Under the pieces are notes generated by a model that searched no databases, had not been told where the DNA came from, and saw nothing but the letters and a program-made list of their open reading frames with translations. DNA of 64,000 nucleotides from Bacteroides sp. M10 (GTDB lineage Bacteria > Bacteroidota > Bacteroidia > Bacteroidales > Bacteroidaceae). The translations under genes and the position numbers were made by a program. The DNA is taken from positions 5,538,501 through 5,602,500 of the forward strand of contig NZ_CP060488.1 in the NCBI RefSeq assembly GCF_014334015.1, written 5' to 3'. Below, in pieces: positions 1 to 8,849 of this stretch. Position 1 is the first letter of the stretch. The number at the start of each line of letters is the position of its first letter.

Positions 1-386
1 CACACCGGAATTCCTTTACACCATTCACTACGGCGATAATGAATCATAAGGGCAGAACGGCGTTGGGTTCGATAACGTAACATGCAAAATACGACCGGTG
101 GGATAATACAAAGAAAGAACAGACCAATGATATGCCAACCATCTGTACGTGATACTATTGAAACTGAAGAAAGGTACATACACAATGGCAGGATAATGCA
201 AAAACTCCAATATGAAAAGAGTACAATCATTCCGCTCGTTCTTGCTCCTTTTCCTTTCTCACTCCATTTCTCGCCACAATAATACATATAATCGAAGAAG
301 TAATAATGGTACTTCTTTGGATGCAACTTTTTCTGTTGACGTTCAAAATAGTTTAGTGGCTTTTTCTTAGGAGGGTAATATTTCAT
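1..386 (-). CDS. Small membrane protein, partial (C-terminus outside the window)
   Basis: An open frame reads leftwards from an ATG at 386 with no stop before the window edge, giving at least 128 residues. The N-terminus is basic and aromatic (starts MKYYPPKKK, many Tyr and Lys), followed by two hydrophobic stretches at about residues 55-78 and 85-100 separated by a short polar loop, then an Arg-rich tail. This suggests a two-helix inner-membrane protein with a cytoplasmic basic N-terminus. No family is recognised. A terminator hairpin separates it from the lipoprotein gene to its right, so it is probably its own transcription unit. It is easy to miss because no stop codon lies inside the window. 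Confidence 0.6.
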   Translation of the reverse strand, partial: MKYYPPKKKPLNYFERQQKKLHPKKYHYYFFDYMYYCGEKWSEKGKGARTSGMIVLFSYWSFCIILPLCMYLSSVSIVSRTDGWHIIGLFFLCIIPPVVFCMLRYRTQRRSALMIHYRRSEWCKGIPV

Positions 387-430
387 GTCCGTTCTATGTA
401 CAGTTTATATGATGTATATGATGTAAAAAA

Positions 431-470
431 AGACGATTAATATCGGGAAAATCCTTCGTATTAATCGTCT
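431..470 (-). terminator. Rho-independent terminator of the LruC lipoprotein gene
   Basis: Perfect 12-bp inverted repeat (AGACGATTAATA at 431-442 and its complement at 459-470). On the minus strand it is followed by a run of seven T. It lies 55 bp past the stop of the LruC-domain gene. Confidence 0.8.
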
Positions 471-524
471 TTCTATATTCAGTAGAATTTATTATAGCAA
501 CTGATCTTTTATAAAATCAATGAC

Positions 525-2864
525 TTAATACTTCATTACCTTATTACTGCTTACAGTATTATACCAGTCAGTATTTGTACTCTGATCGTGCGCCCAGTCG
601 GCGAATTTAGAATATGCATTCGTTATCACTGTTGTCTCTGTAGGATAAGCAAACTTTTCAGGTACACAAAGAGCCCATGTATTATTAACGGCTTTGATTA
701 CCTCAAGCACTTCCTTATCAGCCAATTGACCATTCGCTGTAGCCGAATTAAATTGATTCAGATGAATTTCTGTTCTCTTTTGAGCTCCCCCCTGATATGC
801 AATAAAGAAGTCTAAGCCATCTGTCACACTAGGGATGGATATTGCATTCTTGAGTTTTATGTTCACTTCAAGAGTATATATGTCTGTAAGAGGAGTACTA
901 GCATTCCCCGTATTCAACATAGGACGTTGTGATCCAGTATATCCATATACATAATGTGCATCTCCAAATAAAGGAATCACAAGTTCATTACCGTTCGTTT
1001 CATAAGATGCATTTTCAAATATACCAGAATTTAATGAGTTGGTACGTTGGGTAGCACCTGCACCAAAACTTACCTCTTCCACATTACTTTTATCGATTCC
1101 TTGTATTCTTAATCCAGCACCTAATTGCTTCACAGCACCAACCGCACGCAGGTCGACTGTATATTTCAATTCTTTCACATCATTTCCAGCAGCAGGCAAT
1201 TTGACATTCAACACAATATCATTGAAATCATAGTCTCCCGCTTGCGGATAATTGTCTTCAAAGGCATAAGAATAAACTGCATTTCGAATCTCTACATCAT
1301 CCGGATTTTCATCAGAATTGTATCCTTCTTTGATACATTCACCGTCAGCAGGAAGTATAAAATCAGCCTTACCCGGATTGCAATAGGTAGCGCCTTGCTG
1401 CAATCCTTTATTTACTAGCCATGCAAAAGGAGACCAGTCATAGTGCGCTTCACCTTTATATGTCTGATCTGTTATTTCACAAATGATATTATTTGTTACT
1501 TTAGAATTAGATTGAGCCAAACCACTAAGATTAGCAATCTCATTAATTCTCAATAAAGCAGTACCCACAGTTGGACCGGTAACAGTTCTATATAAGCTAG
1601 CCTTACCTGTACAAGTCAACATGGATTGCGCCTCCATTACAATGTCGTTGTCATTACCATTATAACCAAGCTCCTCGCAAATAGCTTCGGAAGTATTCCC
1701 CATAACAAGTGTGCCAAATTGGAATTTACCGGTTTTCAAATAACAACCATTTTTTATATGGGTATTATTATTACCATCAATAGTTACAGCCTCAATCGTT
1801 CCATGATTTGTCAGTGTTGTACCAGCTGTAGAAGCTCTGTAAGAATTCAATTTAAGTGTTCCATAATTCATAAAATCAACTCCACTTCCACCTCCATCAA
1901 TCTTCAATAAATCACAATCAATTATACCTGCGTTATAATTGGTAAATCCGGCCGAACTATTTGTCATATAGATAGTTCCTTTCCCCATAATACTTCCACC
2001 TGGCATTACAGTTATATAAGAAGCCTGCGTCAATATCAAAGTCGCATTTTCAGCTATCTTTATTATTCCACCATTCTCAACTATAATCTCTGTGATATTA
2101 TCAAATTGATTACTATTCTCAATCATCCACGTACTTCCTTGTGGAACAATTATTTTGATAGCTTCAGCTCCACCACTGGTTCCAGAAGTTTTTAATCCAG
2201 CTTTAAAAATTCCACTCGGAATCTTAAACCAACGTATTTTTTCTTTGAATACAGGTAATTTAGCATATTCAAACCATCCGGGACCTGCACTAAGGTCCCA
2301 ACCAGCCTCAACCGGAGTAGCATCCTCCTTTTTAGCACTAATAAAATCAGCCGTATAAGGAGCTTTCATAGTCGGTATACCAGTCGTTACAGCTCGCGAC
2401 ATAGAACGCGTAGATACATCCGCATATCCAAGACGTGCTGTCACTTCTCCATTTTCAATGGCCACCGGCTGCACCATATAATGTTCATGCTCGTCTACAC
2501 GCGCTACAAACACTTTATTCAAGGCAGTTGCACAATCAAAAACCACAGTAAGTGTTGTTCCTTGAGTTGCATCTTCTTCCGCTAAAATTTTTGCCGTACT
2601 TTCCGAACTTAATGGATCGGCATCGAATATCCGTATCTTGTAGTTTACTCCCTCATAGCCACTAACTAAGATATGCGCAGTTACACTCCGGGAGAGTGTC
2701 CAATCACCGTCAGGATCAATATTTTTTACAGGAAAGGTTTCTTCGTAAATTTGTTTTAATTGATCTGCATCAAACAGATTTTTCTCATTATCAACACAGC
2801 TGATAAAGCTGATGGAGGACGCCAACAACGAAAAAGTGAAGACTTTTGCAATGTTCTGTTTCAT
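525..2864 (-). CDS. LruC-domain (DUF4842-type) surface lipoprotein, copy 1
   Basis: 779 residues. A lipoprotein signal ends at a lipobox Cys in SFISCVDNE, so export and lipid anchoring are expected. The middle (about 230-460) is rich in Gly, Asn, Thr and short beta-strand-like repeats, as in a right-handed parallel helix. The C-terminal domain opens near residue 531 with the acidic signature YAFEDNYPQAGDYDFND, characteristic of LruC/DUF4842 domains and likely Ca-binding. Its molecular role is unknown; a surface or adhesin-like function is inference. A paralogue of nearly the same length (794 residues) with the same architecture lies on the plus strand at 17412-19796. The start ATG is followed by a normal signal peptide and sits 77 bp from a -7 element. 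Confidence 0.8.
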   Translation of the reverse strand: MKQNIAKVFTFSLLASSISFISCVDNEKNLFDADQLKQIYEETFPVKNIDPDGDWTLSRSVTAHILVSGYEGVNYKIRIFDADPLSSESTAKILAEEDATQGTTLTVVFDCATALNKVFVARVDEHEHYMVQPVAIENGEVTARLGYADVSTRSMSRAVTTGIPTMKAPYTADFISAKKEDATPVEAGWDLSAGPGWFEYAKLPVFKEKIRWFKIPSGIFKAGLKTSGTSGGAEAIKIIVPQGSTWMIENSNQFDNITEIIVENGGIIKIAENATLILTQASYITVMPGGSIMGKGTIYMTNSSAGFTNYNAGIIDCDLLKIDGGGSGVDFMNYGTLKLNSYRASTAGTTLTNHGTIEAVTIDGNNNTHIKNGCYLKTGKFQFGTLVMGNTSEAICEELGYNGNDNDIVMEAQSMLTCTGKASLYRTVTGPTVGTALLRINEIANLSGLAQSNSKVTNNIICEITDQTYKGEAHYDWSPFAWLVNKGLQQGATYCNPGKADFILPADGECIKEGYNSDENPDDVEIRNAVYSYAFEDNYPQAGDYDFNDIVLNVKLPAAGNDVKELKYTVDLRAVGAVKQLGAGLRIQGIDKSNVEEVSFGAGATQRTNSLNSGIFENASYETNGNELVIPLFGDAHYVYGYTGSQRPMLNTGNASTPLTDIYTLEVNIKLKNAISIPSVTDGLDFFIAYQGGAQKRTEIHLNQFNSATANGQLADKEVLEVIKAVNNTWALCVPEKFAYPTETTVITNAYSKFADWAHDQSTNTDWYNTVSSNKVMKY

Positions 2865-2940
2865 AATCTTTGAATGCTTAAGTTTGCTTTATTTGCACAA
2901 AATACAAATCACCACTAATCAACAATCAGTAATGAACACA

Positions 2941-2948
2941 CAAAGATA
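2941..2948 (-). promoter_or_regulatory. Bacteroides -7 promoter element for the LruC gene
   Basis: Minus strand reads TATCTTTG, matching the TAnnTTTG consensus. No convincing -33 TTG is seen at the usual spacing. It implies a 5' leader of about 70 nt. Confidence 0.5.
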
Positions 2949-3112
2949 GTTGTATTTATAGATAAAAGACAGTTAAAGTTGTATTTTTCGATACATAGTT
3001 AACATCTTTTAAAAGATGAAAATCTAATTATTTCCGTTGAAAGATAGGTGGCTACATCATTGAATATAAAAAACTTAGAAATATAAACATTGCAGTATGC
3101 AGCAAAAAACAA

Positions 3113-3137
3113 AGAGTTGCATATTCTATGCAACTCT
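3113..3137 (-). terminator. Terminator of the SLC13-type permease gene
   Basis: 11-bp perfect stem (AGAGTTGCATA, 3113-3123, with complement 3127-3137) and a 3-nt loop. On the minus strand it is followed by TTTGTTTTTT. Confidence 0.8.
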
Positions 3138-3224
3138 CAATTAAACGACAAAGATTCAGTACTACAGAGCACTACAAAATCCCGAGTTCTTTCATTTCCC
3201 TATTGAAAGGATAAAAACTAATAA

Positions 3225-5084
3225 TTAAAAGGGGAAAATCAAAGGCAAAACAAAAATCATCACAATCCCCATAATAATCTGCAATGGTAATCCTACTTTT
3301 ACATAATCCATAAAAGTATATTGACCGGCAGGCATCACCAGGGCGTTAGGCGGTGTAGAGAATGGAGAAGCGAAACACATACTTGCACCTACCGTCACAG
3401 CAAACAAGAAGGGAACCGGACTTACTCCGATCTGTATGGCACTTTGCAGAGCAATCGGTGCGAGTAAGACAGCCGTAGCTGTATTGCTGATAAACATCGT
3501 CATCAACGAAGTCGTAAAGTAAATACCTGCCATCAACGCAACAGGTCCGTATGATCCCAAGCCGTTAACCAGCGTATTGGAAATGTATTCCGAAGCTCCC
3601 GTTTTCTCCAATGCCAGAGACATAGGAAGCATAGCTGCAATCAATACAATACTCTCCCAGTTGATCGTTTTATAAGCTGCTTCTACATTACGGAAACATC
3701 CGGTTAATACCATCAATATACCCGCTATCATAACAGCCGTAACCGGAGCAACCGGAATAAAATCGAATACCATCATTACTACCATTAATACCATAATAGC
3801 AGCCGCTACCGGAGCTTTATAATCTAATGTAACTTTAGCCGCTTCCGCCAAAGGTTGTCCCAAAACAACCCAATCTGAATCTTCCTTGCTAAGACGAGCT
3901 ATATTATTCCACGTTCCCTGAACCAGAAGCACATCACCACTATGAATCCGCTCATTTCCCAAATCCTGCAACAAGTATTCCTTTTTACGACGGATTCCTA
4001 ATACGTTCACATTAAACTTATCACGAAAACCGGCTTCCTTAATTGTTTGGTTTATCAAATTAGAAGCTGGCATCAACACTATTTCAGCAATACCGATGTC
4101 ATAAAAATCCAGAGAGTTAGCTGCGCTTTGAGTTTCTTCCGTTGCATGGTCACCTAGAATCTCTAGCAGGAAATCTTCTGCAAAAAGTTGTACCTTATCA
4201 AATTCTCCTGTCACATACAAAATATCCTCGGCCTGCAACATCGTGTCCGGTGCAGCAAACTTCTGGGTAATCGTTTTCAGAAAACGATGTTGCGATGCAT
4301 CACCACGACGCACTTCCATGATATTCAAACCATATTTGCGACGAATATCCAAGTCAATAATCGTCTTGCCCAAAAGCCGGGAATCTTTTATTACCTGCAA
4401 ACGAAACAGATTGCTGGAAAGCCCATATTCATTTACCAACTGTTTCAGTGACTTACCCGAACGTTTATTATCATCTTTCTGGCCTTTTTTAGAAAGAAAC
4501 CATTTGCTAAGTGGCATCAATACCAACGTACCGACAATCACACAGACAATGCCGACAGGCAGGAAAGAAAAGAAGGAAAGCGGTTCAAGTCCGGCAGAAG
4601 TCAACGTATTTTGTATCACAAGGTTCGGCGGAGTACCGATTAAAGTCATCATACCTCCCATACTACTTGCAAAAGCCAACGGCATCAACAGCCTGCTCGG
4701 ATTCATACCGGCACTCATTGCCAGACTGACAACAATAGGAAGCATCAGTGCCACCGTTCCTGTGTTACTGACAAACGCACCAATGGCCGAAGTCACCAAC
4801 ATCACCAACAGAAATAACCGGATCTCACTGGTTCCCGCAAGTTTAAGAATACGGGAACTAATCATCTTTGCCAATCCCGTTTGAAAGATAGCCCCTCCCA
4901 CTACAAACAATCCGATCATCATAATGACTACCGAATTGGAAAAACCGGAAAGTGCTTCATCAGGAGTTAATATCTGAAAAATAAGTAAGGCTATCAGTGC
5001 ACACAGTGCCACAATATCCGAACGAACCTTGCCGTTCACGAAAAAGACAGCCGAAAGAACGAGAATAATAATGGTTATTAGCAT
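3225..5084 (-). CDS. SLC13-family (ion-transporter superfamily) permease with two TrkA-C domains
   Basis: 619 residues. Two hydrophobic halves (about 1-195 and 400-619) flank a soluble centre with two RCK-C/TrkA-C-like regulatory domains (about 210-310 and 320-390). The N-terminal half has the conserved block SNTGTVALMLPIV and the C-terminal half ISNTATAVLLAPIA, the paired SNT motifs of the DASS/SLC13 and ArsB-like fold. Such proteins carry dicarboxylates, sulfate or similar anions with Na+ or H+; the substrate cannot be read from sequence. The TrkA-C insert suggests regulation by a bound nucleotide or ion. The gene stands alone, divergent from the sensor kinase gene. Confidence 0.85.
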   Translation of the reverse strand: MLITIIILVLSAVFFVNGKVRSDIVALCALIALLIFQILTPDEALSGFSNSVVIMMIGLFVVGGAIFQTGLAKMISSRILKLAGTSEIRLFLLVMLVTSAIGAFVSNTGTVALMLPIVVSLAMSAGMNPSRLLMPLAFASSMGGMMTLIGTPPNLVIQNTLTSAGLEPLSFFSFLPVGIVCVIVGTLVLMPLSKWFLSKKGQKDDNKRSGKSLKQLVNEYGLSSNLFRLQVIKDSRLLGKTIIDLDIRRKYGLNIMEVRRGDASQHRFLKTITQKFAAPDTMLQAEDILYVTGEFDKVQLFAEDFLLEILGDHATEETQSAANSLDFYDIGIAEIVLMPASNLINQTIKEAGFRDKFNVNVLGIRRKKEYLLQDLGNERIHSGDVLLVQGTWNNIARLSKEDSDWVVLGQPLAEAAKVTLDYKAPVAAAIMVLMVVMMVFDFIPVAPVTAVMIAGILMVLTGCFRNVEAAYKTINWESIVLIAAMLPMSLALEKTGASEYISNTLVNGLGSYGPVALMAGIYFTTSLMTMFISNTATAVLLAPIALQSAIQIGVSPVPFLFAVTVGASMCFASPFSTPPNALVMPAGQYTFMDYVKVGLPLQIIMGIVMIFVLPLIFPF

Positions 5085-5421
5085 ACGTAATTAAATGATT
5101 GTTTTATTTTGACTCTATCAAAACTTATTTAGGTGAACAAAAATAGAAAATACTCCAGCGTTATTAAAACAAATTAGAAATGATTTTAGTTCATGAGACA
5201 TCATTTAATATTTTAATACATTTTCTCTCTGAAAAAAGACTCGAAATCAAACAGAATATGATACTATACAAGAACTAAAGGATACCATATACCCACTATT
5301 TCTTCATCACATATAATTACAGCCTCACAATATAATATTGAAAGGCAATATATTTATGTATTATTTTTTGAAAGTTAAAGAACAATTCATATCTTTACAC
5401 CTCATTTATATCAAACATTTT
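5085..5421. other. Divergent regulatory region between permease and sensor kinase
   Basis: It contains a minus-strand TATTTTTG (5138-5145), a possible -7 box for the permease, and a well-formed plus-strand promoter for the kinase (5367-5397). An upstream in-frame TTG at 5338 could extend the kinase by 28 residues, but the promoter lies inside that extension, so the ATG at 5422 is preferred. Confidence 0.45.
5367..5397 (+). promoter_or_regulatory. Sigma-ABfr promoter of the PAS sensor kinase gene
   Basis: TTTG at 5367-5370, 19-nt spacer, TATCTTTA at 5390-5397. The expected transcription start is around 5403, about 20 nt before the ATG at 5422. Confidence 0.6.
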
Positions 5422-7047
5422 ATGGCAAACAATATTTTGTTAAATTATTGGATTAACGAAGCTCATTGGGGTTATAATTATTTACTGGTAATTATTCTGC
5501 TCCTTGTCATCAGCATCTTACTATATAGAATCCGTAAATTGCAAAAAACGATTAAAAAGACCAATCATTCCTACCGTTTCTCCTTTGATATTCTCGATAA
5601 CCTTCCTTTTCCTATCTTTGTAAAAGATATAACAAACGATTTCCGATACTATTACTGGAATAAAGAATCAGCCGCTCAATCCGGCATTAGCAGTGAAGAA
5701 GCCATCGGACATACTGATTATGAGATTTACGGAGAAGAAAGAGGTGAAAAATACCGGCATATCGACAAAGAACTCATACAAGAAGGTAAAGTATATCGCA
5801 AGGAAGAAAAATACACCACTCCCGATGGAATCACCCATGATACTATTGCTGTTAAATCTATTATTTCATGGGAAGGAGAAAAGAAATGGCTGTTGGCAAC
5901 CCGGTGGGATATCACACAACTCAAGAATTATGAAAGAGAATTAGTTGCCGCCAAGGAAGAACTGGAGAAAGCATTGAAGAAGCAAAAACTAGCTCTAAAA
6001 AGTATCGACTTCGGCCTTATCTATATTGATAAAAATTACCGGGTACAATGGGAGGAAACAAGACAAATAGCCAGCCTGGTAAAAGGCAGACGATACATAC
6101 CGGGAAAAATTTGCTATCAGACCAGTGCACTTCGTAATGAACCGTGTGGACAATGTGCTTTCAAGAAAGCTATCGAACAGGGCAAAATTATCCGGCATAC
6201 CATCAGAGTAGACGATGTAGATTTTGAAGTGACTGCAACACCTGTATTCGGTGACGAAAAGGAAACTGAAATTATTGGAGGATTACTTCGTTTTGAAAAC
6301 ATCACTGAAAAATTAAAGATGGACAAAATGCTGCAGGAAGCAAAGGAAAAAGCCGAAGAATCCAATCGGCTCAAATCTGCCTTTCTCGCTAATATGAGCC
6401 ATGAAATACGAACCCCGCTAAATGCAATTGTAGGATTTTCCGAAATGGTTTGCCAAACGGAGGAAGAGGAAGAGAGAAAAGAATTTGTAAAAATCATCTC
6501 CAGCAACAATATCTTATTATTGCAACTGATAGACGACATCCTCGATCTTTCTAAAATTGAAGCCGGTACTATGGAATTCACATTTGCACAGACTGATATC
6601 AATGAATTGATGGAAGGTATTTGCAGACAAATGCAAGAAAAGAATTCTTCCCCAGACGTTCAAATCTTATTCACAGAGAAAGCAGATCAATGCATGATGT
6701 ATACCGACCGCATACGTCTATCACAGGTTATCATCAACTTTACAAATAATGCTTTGAAATTCACCCCTAAAGGTTCTATCGAAATGGGATACCGGATTGA
6801 AGAAGCCAAAGATGAAATATACTTTTATGTAAAAGATACAGGTATCGGAATTCCTGCTGACAAGATAGATAAAGTGTTTGAACGCTTCGTCAAACTGAAC
6901 TCCTTTATTAAAGGAACAGGACTCGGACTAGCCATCTGCCGTGTCATAGTAGAAAGACTGGGCGGGGTTATCGGAGTGGAATCTAAAGAAGGAGAAGGCT
7001 CTCGCTTCTGGTTCAGAATTCCAAGGTCAGAGAAAATTGAGAAATAA
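5422..7047 (+). CDS. Membrane-anchored PAS sensor histidine kinase
   Basis: 541 residues from ATG 5422, chosen because the promoter overlaps the longer reading. One transmembrane helix (about 15-35) precedes a PAS domain (about 50-165), a coiled linker and a second PAS-like domain (about 190-295) carrying C231 and a C242-x2-C245 pair. A HisKA domain follows with the phospho-acceptor H327 in [11 protein letters not shown]. The HATPase domain shows the N box [12 protein letters not shown]1 box DTGIGIP and G2 box GTGLGLAI. There is no receiver domain and no response regulator next door, so its partner is unknown. The Cys trio resembles redox- or metal-binding PAS domains (inference). Confidence 0.85.
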   Translation: MANNILLNYWINEAHWGYNYLLVIILLLVISILLYRIRKLQKTIKKTNHSYRFSFDILDNLPFPIFVKDITNDFRYYYWNKESAAQSGISSEEAIGHTDYEIYGEERGEKYRHIDKELIQEGKVYRKEEKYTTPDGITHDTIAVKSIISWEGEKKWLLATRWDITQLKNYERELVAAKEELEKALKKQKLALKSIDFGLIYIDKNYRVQWEETRQIASLVKGRRYIPGKICYQTSALRNEPCGQCAFKKAIEQGKIIRHTIRVDDVDFEVTATPVFGDEKETEIIGGLLRFENITEKLKMDKMLQEAKEKAEESNRLKSAFLANMSHEIRTPLNAIVGFSEMVCQTEEEEERKEFVKIISSNNILLLQLIDDILDLSKIEAGTMEFTFAQTDINELMEGICRQMQEKNSSPDVQILFTEKADQCMMYTDRIRLSQVIINFTNNALKFTPKGSIEMGYRIEEAKDEIYFYVKDTGIGIPADKIDKVFERFVKLNSFIKGTGLGLAICRVIVERLGGVIGVESKEGEGSRFWFRIPRSEKIEK

Positions 7048-7057
7048 TAAAAAGAAA

Positions 7058-7093
7058 AGAGGATATGGTGAAAAGTATGTTCCAATATCCTCT
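7058..7093. terminator. Terminator between convergent kinase and dehydrogenase genes
   Basis: A 9-bp stem (AGAGGATAT at 7058-7066 with ATATCCTCT at 7085-7093) and an 18-nt loop. T-rich tails are weak on both strands, so it may act bidirectionally. Confidence 0.55.
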
Positions 7094-7123
7094 TTATCCT
7101 ATATTCTTAATGTAAGAGTATGC

Positions 7124-8269
7124 TTAAAGTGCAGTCTCTAATATCCTGCGGGCAACAGCACCCGTTACATTTCCATTCTCTCCATATTTAGCACCACGTT
7201 CATTGAATCGGCGTTCGATTTCCAGAATAGTATCCTGTCCGATGTTCTCTTCATGCAAACGTGTAGTCAGCCCAAGCGAACGGAAGAACTCTTCGGTATG
7301 ACAAATCGCTTCATCAATCCGTTCTTCTCGCGTACCGGAAGTTATTCCCCAGACTCTTTCACCATACTGCAAAAGTTTATCTCCTTTTTCTTCATGAAGC
7401 ACCTGTAAAGTGGCAGGAAGAACAATGGCTAACGTATGACCATGTGTCAATCCGTGCAAAGCAGTAATTTCATGGCCAATCATGTGAGTTGCCCAGTCTT
7501 GCGACACTCCCATAGCAATAAATCCATTCAATGCCATTGTAGCCGAAAGCATAAAATCAGCCATCAGTTGATAATCATGCTGGTTTTCACGGATTTTCGG
7601 AGCTATTTCTACCAAAGTTTGTAAAATGCCTTCCGCCCAACGATCCATAATGCGGCTCTGCCCGGGAGTAGTCATATATTGCTCCATCACATGAACAAAG
7701 GTATCAGCCAAACCACAGGCCACCTGATGAGGAGGCAAGGTAAAGGTTACTTCCGGGTCAAGAATAGAGAAGATTGGATAGTTGGCATAAAAAGGATATT
7801 TCTCTTTTGTTTCACGACGGGAAATAACTGCCCCGTTATTCATCTCCGAACCGGTAGCGGGCAAAGTCAATACAGTGGCAAGAGGTACAGTATGAGTGAC
7901 TGGTCGTCCGGCAAGTACTAAATCCCAGGCATCACCATCATACAGGATTCCTGCGGAAATCAATTTCGTACCGTCAATAACGGAACCGCCACCAACAGCC
8001 AGCAGATAATCTACTTTCTCTTCTTTTCCCAAAGCAATAGCTTTACGGAGAGTTTCAATGGCAGGATTGGGTTCGATTCCCCAGAATTCTACTGTAAAAT
8101 GATTCTTCAATGCTTCCTTTACCTGATCGTACACTCCGTTTTTCTTCACGCTTCCGCCGCCAAAAGTAATCATAATACGCTTGTCGGACGGTATTTCTTT
8201 AGCCAGCCGGGCAATCATCCCTTTTCCCATTATCAGTTTCACGGGATTTTGAAAAATAAAATTTTCCAT
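7124..8269 (-). CDS. yqhD: YqhD-like iron-containing alcohol dehydrogenase
   Basis: 381 residues, the usual length of type III (iron-dependent) alcohol dehydrogenases of the YqhD/butanol-dehydrogenase branch. The N-terminal Rossmann part carries GGGSVIDGTKLI (about 95-107). The C-terminal helical part carries the metal ligands in GLADTFVHVMEQ and in HMIGHEITALHGLTHGHTLA. Members reduce aldehydes with NADPH; the physiological substrate here is not evident, aldehyde detoxification being the usual guess. It appears to have its own promoter, with a -7 TATCTTTG at 8315-8322. Confidence 0.85.
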   Translation of the reverse strand: MENFIFQNPVKLIMGKGMIARLAKEIPSDKRIMITFGGGSVKKNGVYDQVKEALKNHFTVEFWGIEPNPAIETLRKAIALGKEEKVDYLLAVGGGSVIDGTKLISAGILYDGDAWDLVLAGRPVTHTVPLATVLTLPATGSEMNNGAVISRRETKEKYPFYANYPIFSILDPEVTFTLPPHQVACGLADTFVHVMEQYMTTPGQSRIMDRWAEGILQTLVEIAPKIRENQHDYQLMADFMLSATMALNGFIAMGVSQDWATHMIGHEITALHGLTHGHTLAIVLPATLQVLHEEKGDKLLQYGERVWGITSGTREERIDEAICHTEEFFRSLGLTTRLHEENIGQDTILEIERRFNERGAKYGENGNVTGAVARRILETAL

Positions 8270-8314
8270 ATCTTAGTCTATTGTTATTATTTTGGTTATT
8301 AGTCACTATCCTTG

Positions 8315-8322
8315 CAAAGATA
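8315..8322 (-). promoter_or_regulatory. -7 promoter element of the yqhD-like gene
   Basis: Minus strand TATCTTTG about 46 bp before the ATG at 8269. The -33 position is poor (CTG). Confidence 0.5.
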
Positions 8323-8348
8323 CATGATTTATCCGAACCCTGTCAGAA

Positions 8349-8489
8349 TCAAGCGAAGAATTGTTGTGCCACGGAAGGAACCATAGCCGACAACCAAGGT
8401 TTCATATCCTCTGCTACCAATAACCAATACAATAATAATATAATGAAAATGGCAATAGCAATACCTACTAAAACTTTTCTCTGTTTCAT
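8349..8489 (-). CDS. Putative 46-residue single-pass membrane protein
   Basis: ATG at 8489, stop at 8349-8351. The product starts MKQRKVLVGIAIA, has one strongly hydrophobic helix (about residues 6-26, ending LLLYWLLV), then a short amphipathic tail ending VAQQFFA. Basic N-terminus plus single helix is a typical small membrane protein layout. It lies upstream of yqhD in the same direction, but the yqhD promoter is just beyond its 3' end, so co-transcription is uncertain. No family recognised and no strong promoter seen, hence moderate confidence. Confidence 0.4.
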   Translation of the reverse strand: MKQRKVLVGIAIAIFIILLLYWLLVAEDMKPWLSAMVPSVAQQFFA

Positions 8490-8592
8490 AATTGTTTTTG
8501 TTTAAATATTCAATATTTATAAGAACAGTTCAGGTTGAAAATTGTTCTATATCAGAAAAATGAAGGCAAAAGAGAAAAAAAGTCATTTTTTG

Positions 8593-8623
8593 TTTGCTGT
8601 TTCAAACAAAGTGTCTATATTTG
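8593..8623 (+). promoter_or_regulatory. Promoter of the trp operon
   Basis: TTTG at 8593-8596, 19-nt spacer, TATATTTG at 8616-8623, a near-consensus Bacteroides promoter. Transcription should begin near 8630, just before the leader peptide. Confidence 0.8.
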
Positions 8624-8646
8624 CCCCCATAAAATTACAAAAGACA

Positions 8647-8709
8647 ATGAGAACAATGTTAGTAAATACATATTGGTGGTGGCACCCGTTACAACTCCGA
8701 CAGTCGTAA
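8647..8709 (+). CDS. trpL: trp operon leader peptide (20 residues, three consecutive Trp codons)
   Basis: A short frame starting ATG at 8647 and ending TAA at 8707-8709. The peptide contains TYWWWHPLQLRQS, with three TGG codons in a row at 8674-8682. Placed between the trp promoter and a strong terminator hairpin, this is the classic layout of ribosome-mediated attenuation: stalling at the Trp codons when charged tRNA-Trp is scarce would prevent terminator formation. The attenuation function is inferred from layout; the sequence features are seen directly. Confidence 0.85.
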   Translation: MRTMLVNTYWWWHPLQLRQS

Positions 8710-8760
8710 GGGAGCAGTGCTCGTATGTATATACCTCATTAAAGATATAACAGATTTGAA

Positions 8761-8797
8761 AGAGCCCTGTCGCAACTTGCGGCAGGGCTCTTTTTAT
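8761..8797 (+). terminator. trp attenuator hairpin
   Basis: A 14-bp stem (AGAGCCCTG at 8761-8769 pairs with 8783-8791, continued by inner pairs to 8774/8778, one G-T wobble) with a 3-nt loop, followed by TTTTTATTT. A possible antiterminator pairs CGACAG (8698-8703, end of the leader ORF) with CTGTCG (8767-8772) in the ascending arm. That pairing would form when a ribosome stalls at the Trp codons. The terminator is clear; the antiterminator is a proposal. Confidence 0.85.
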
Positions 8798-8849
8798 TTG
8801 CCCATTTTCGAACAGATTTAGATAATAACATAAAAAAATAGATAGGATT

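Larger units (their letters stand above)
2865..3224. other. Intergenic region upstream of LruC copy 1
   Basis: This 360-bp gap holds a minus-strand -7 element (2941-2948) for the LruC gene and the terminator of the permease (3113-3137). The rest is AT-rich with no recognisable gene. Confidence 0.5.

Noticed and set aside
4243..4884. 213-residue plus-strand frame within the SLC13 permease gene
   Set aside because: Antisense to conserved transmembrane motifs; no promoter or family resemblance.
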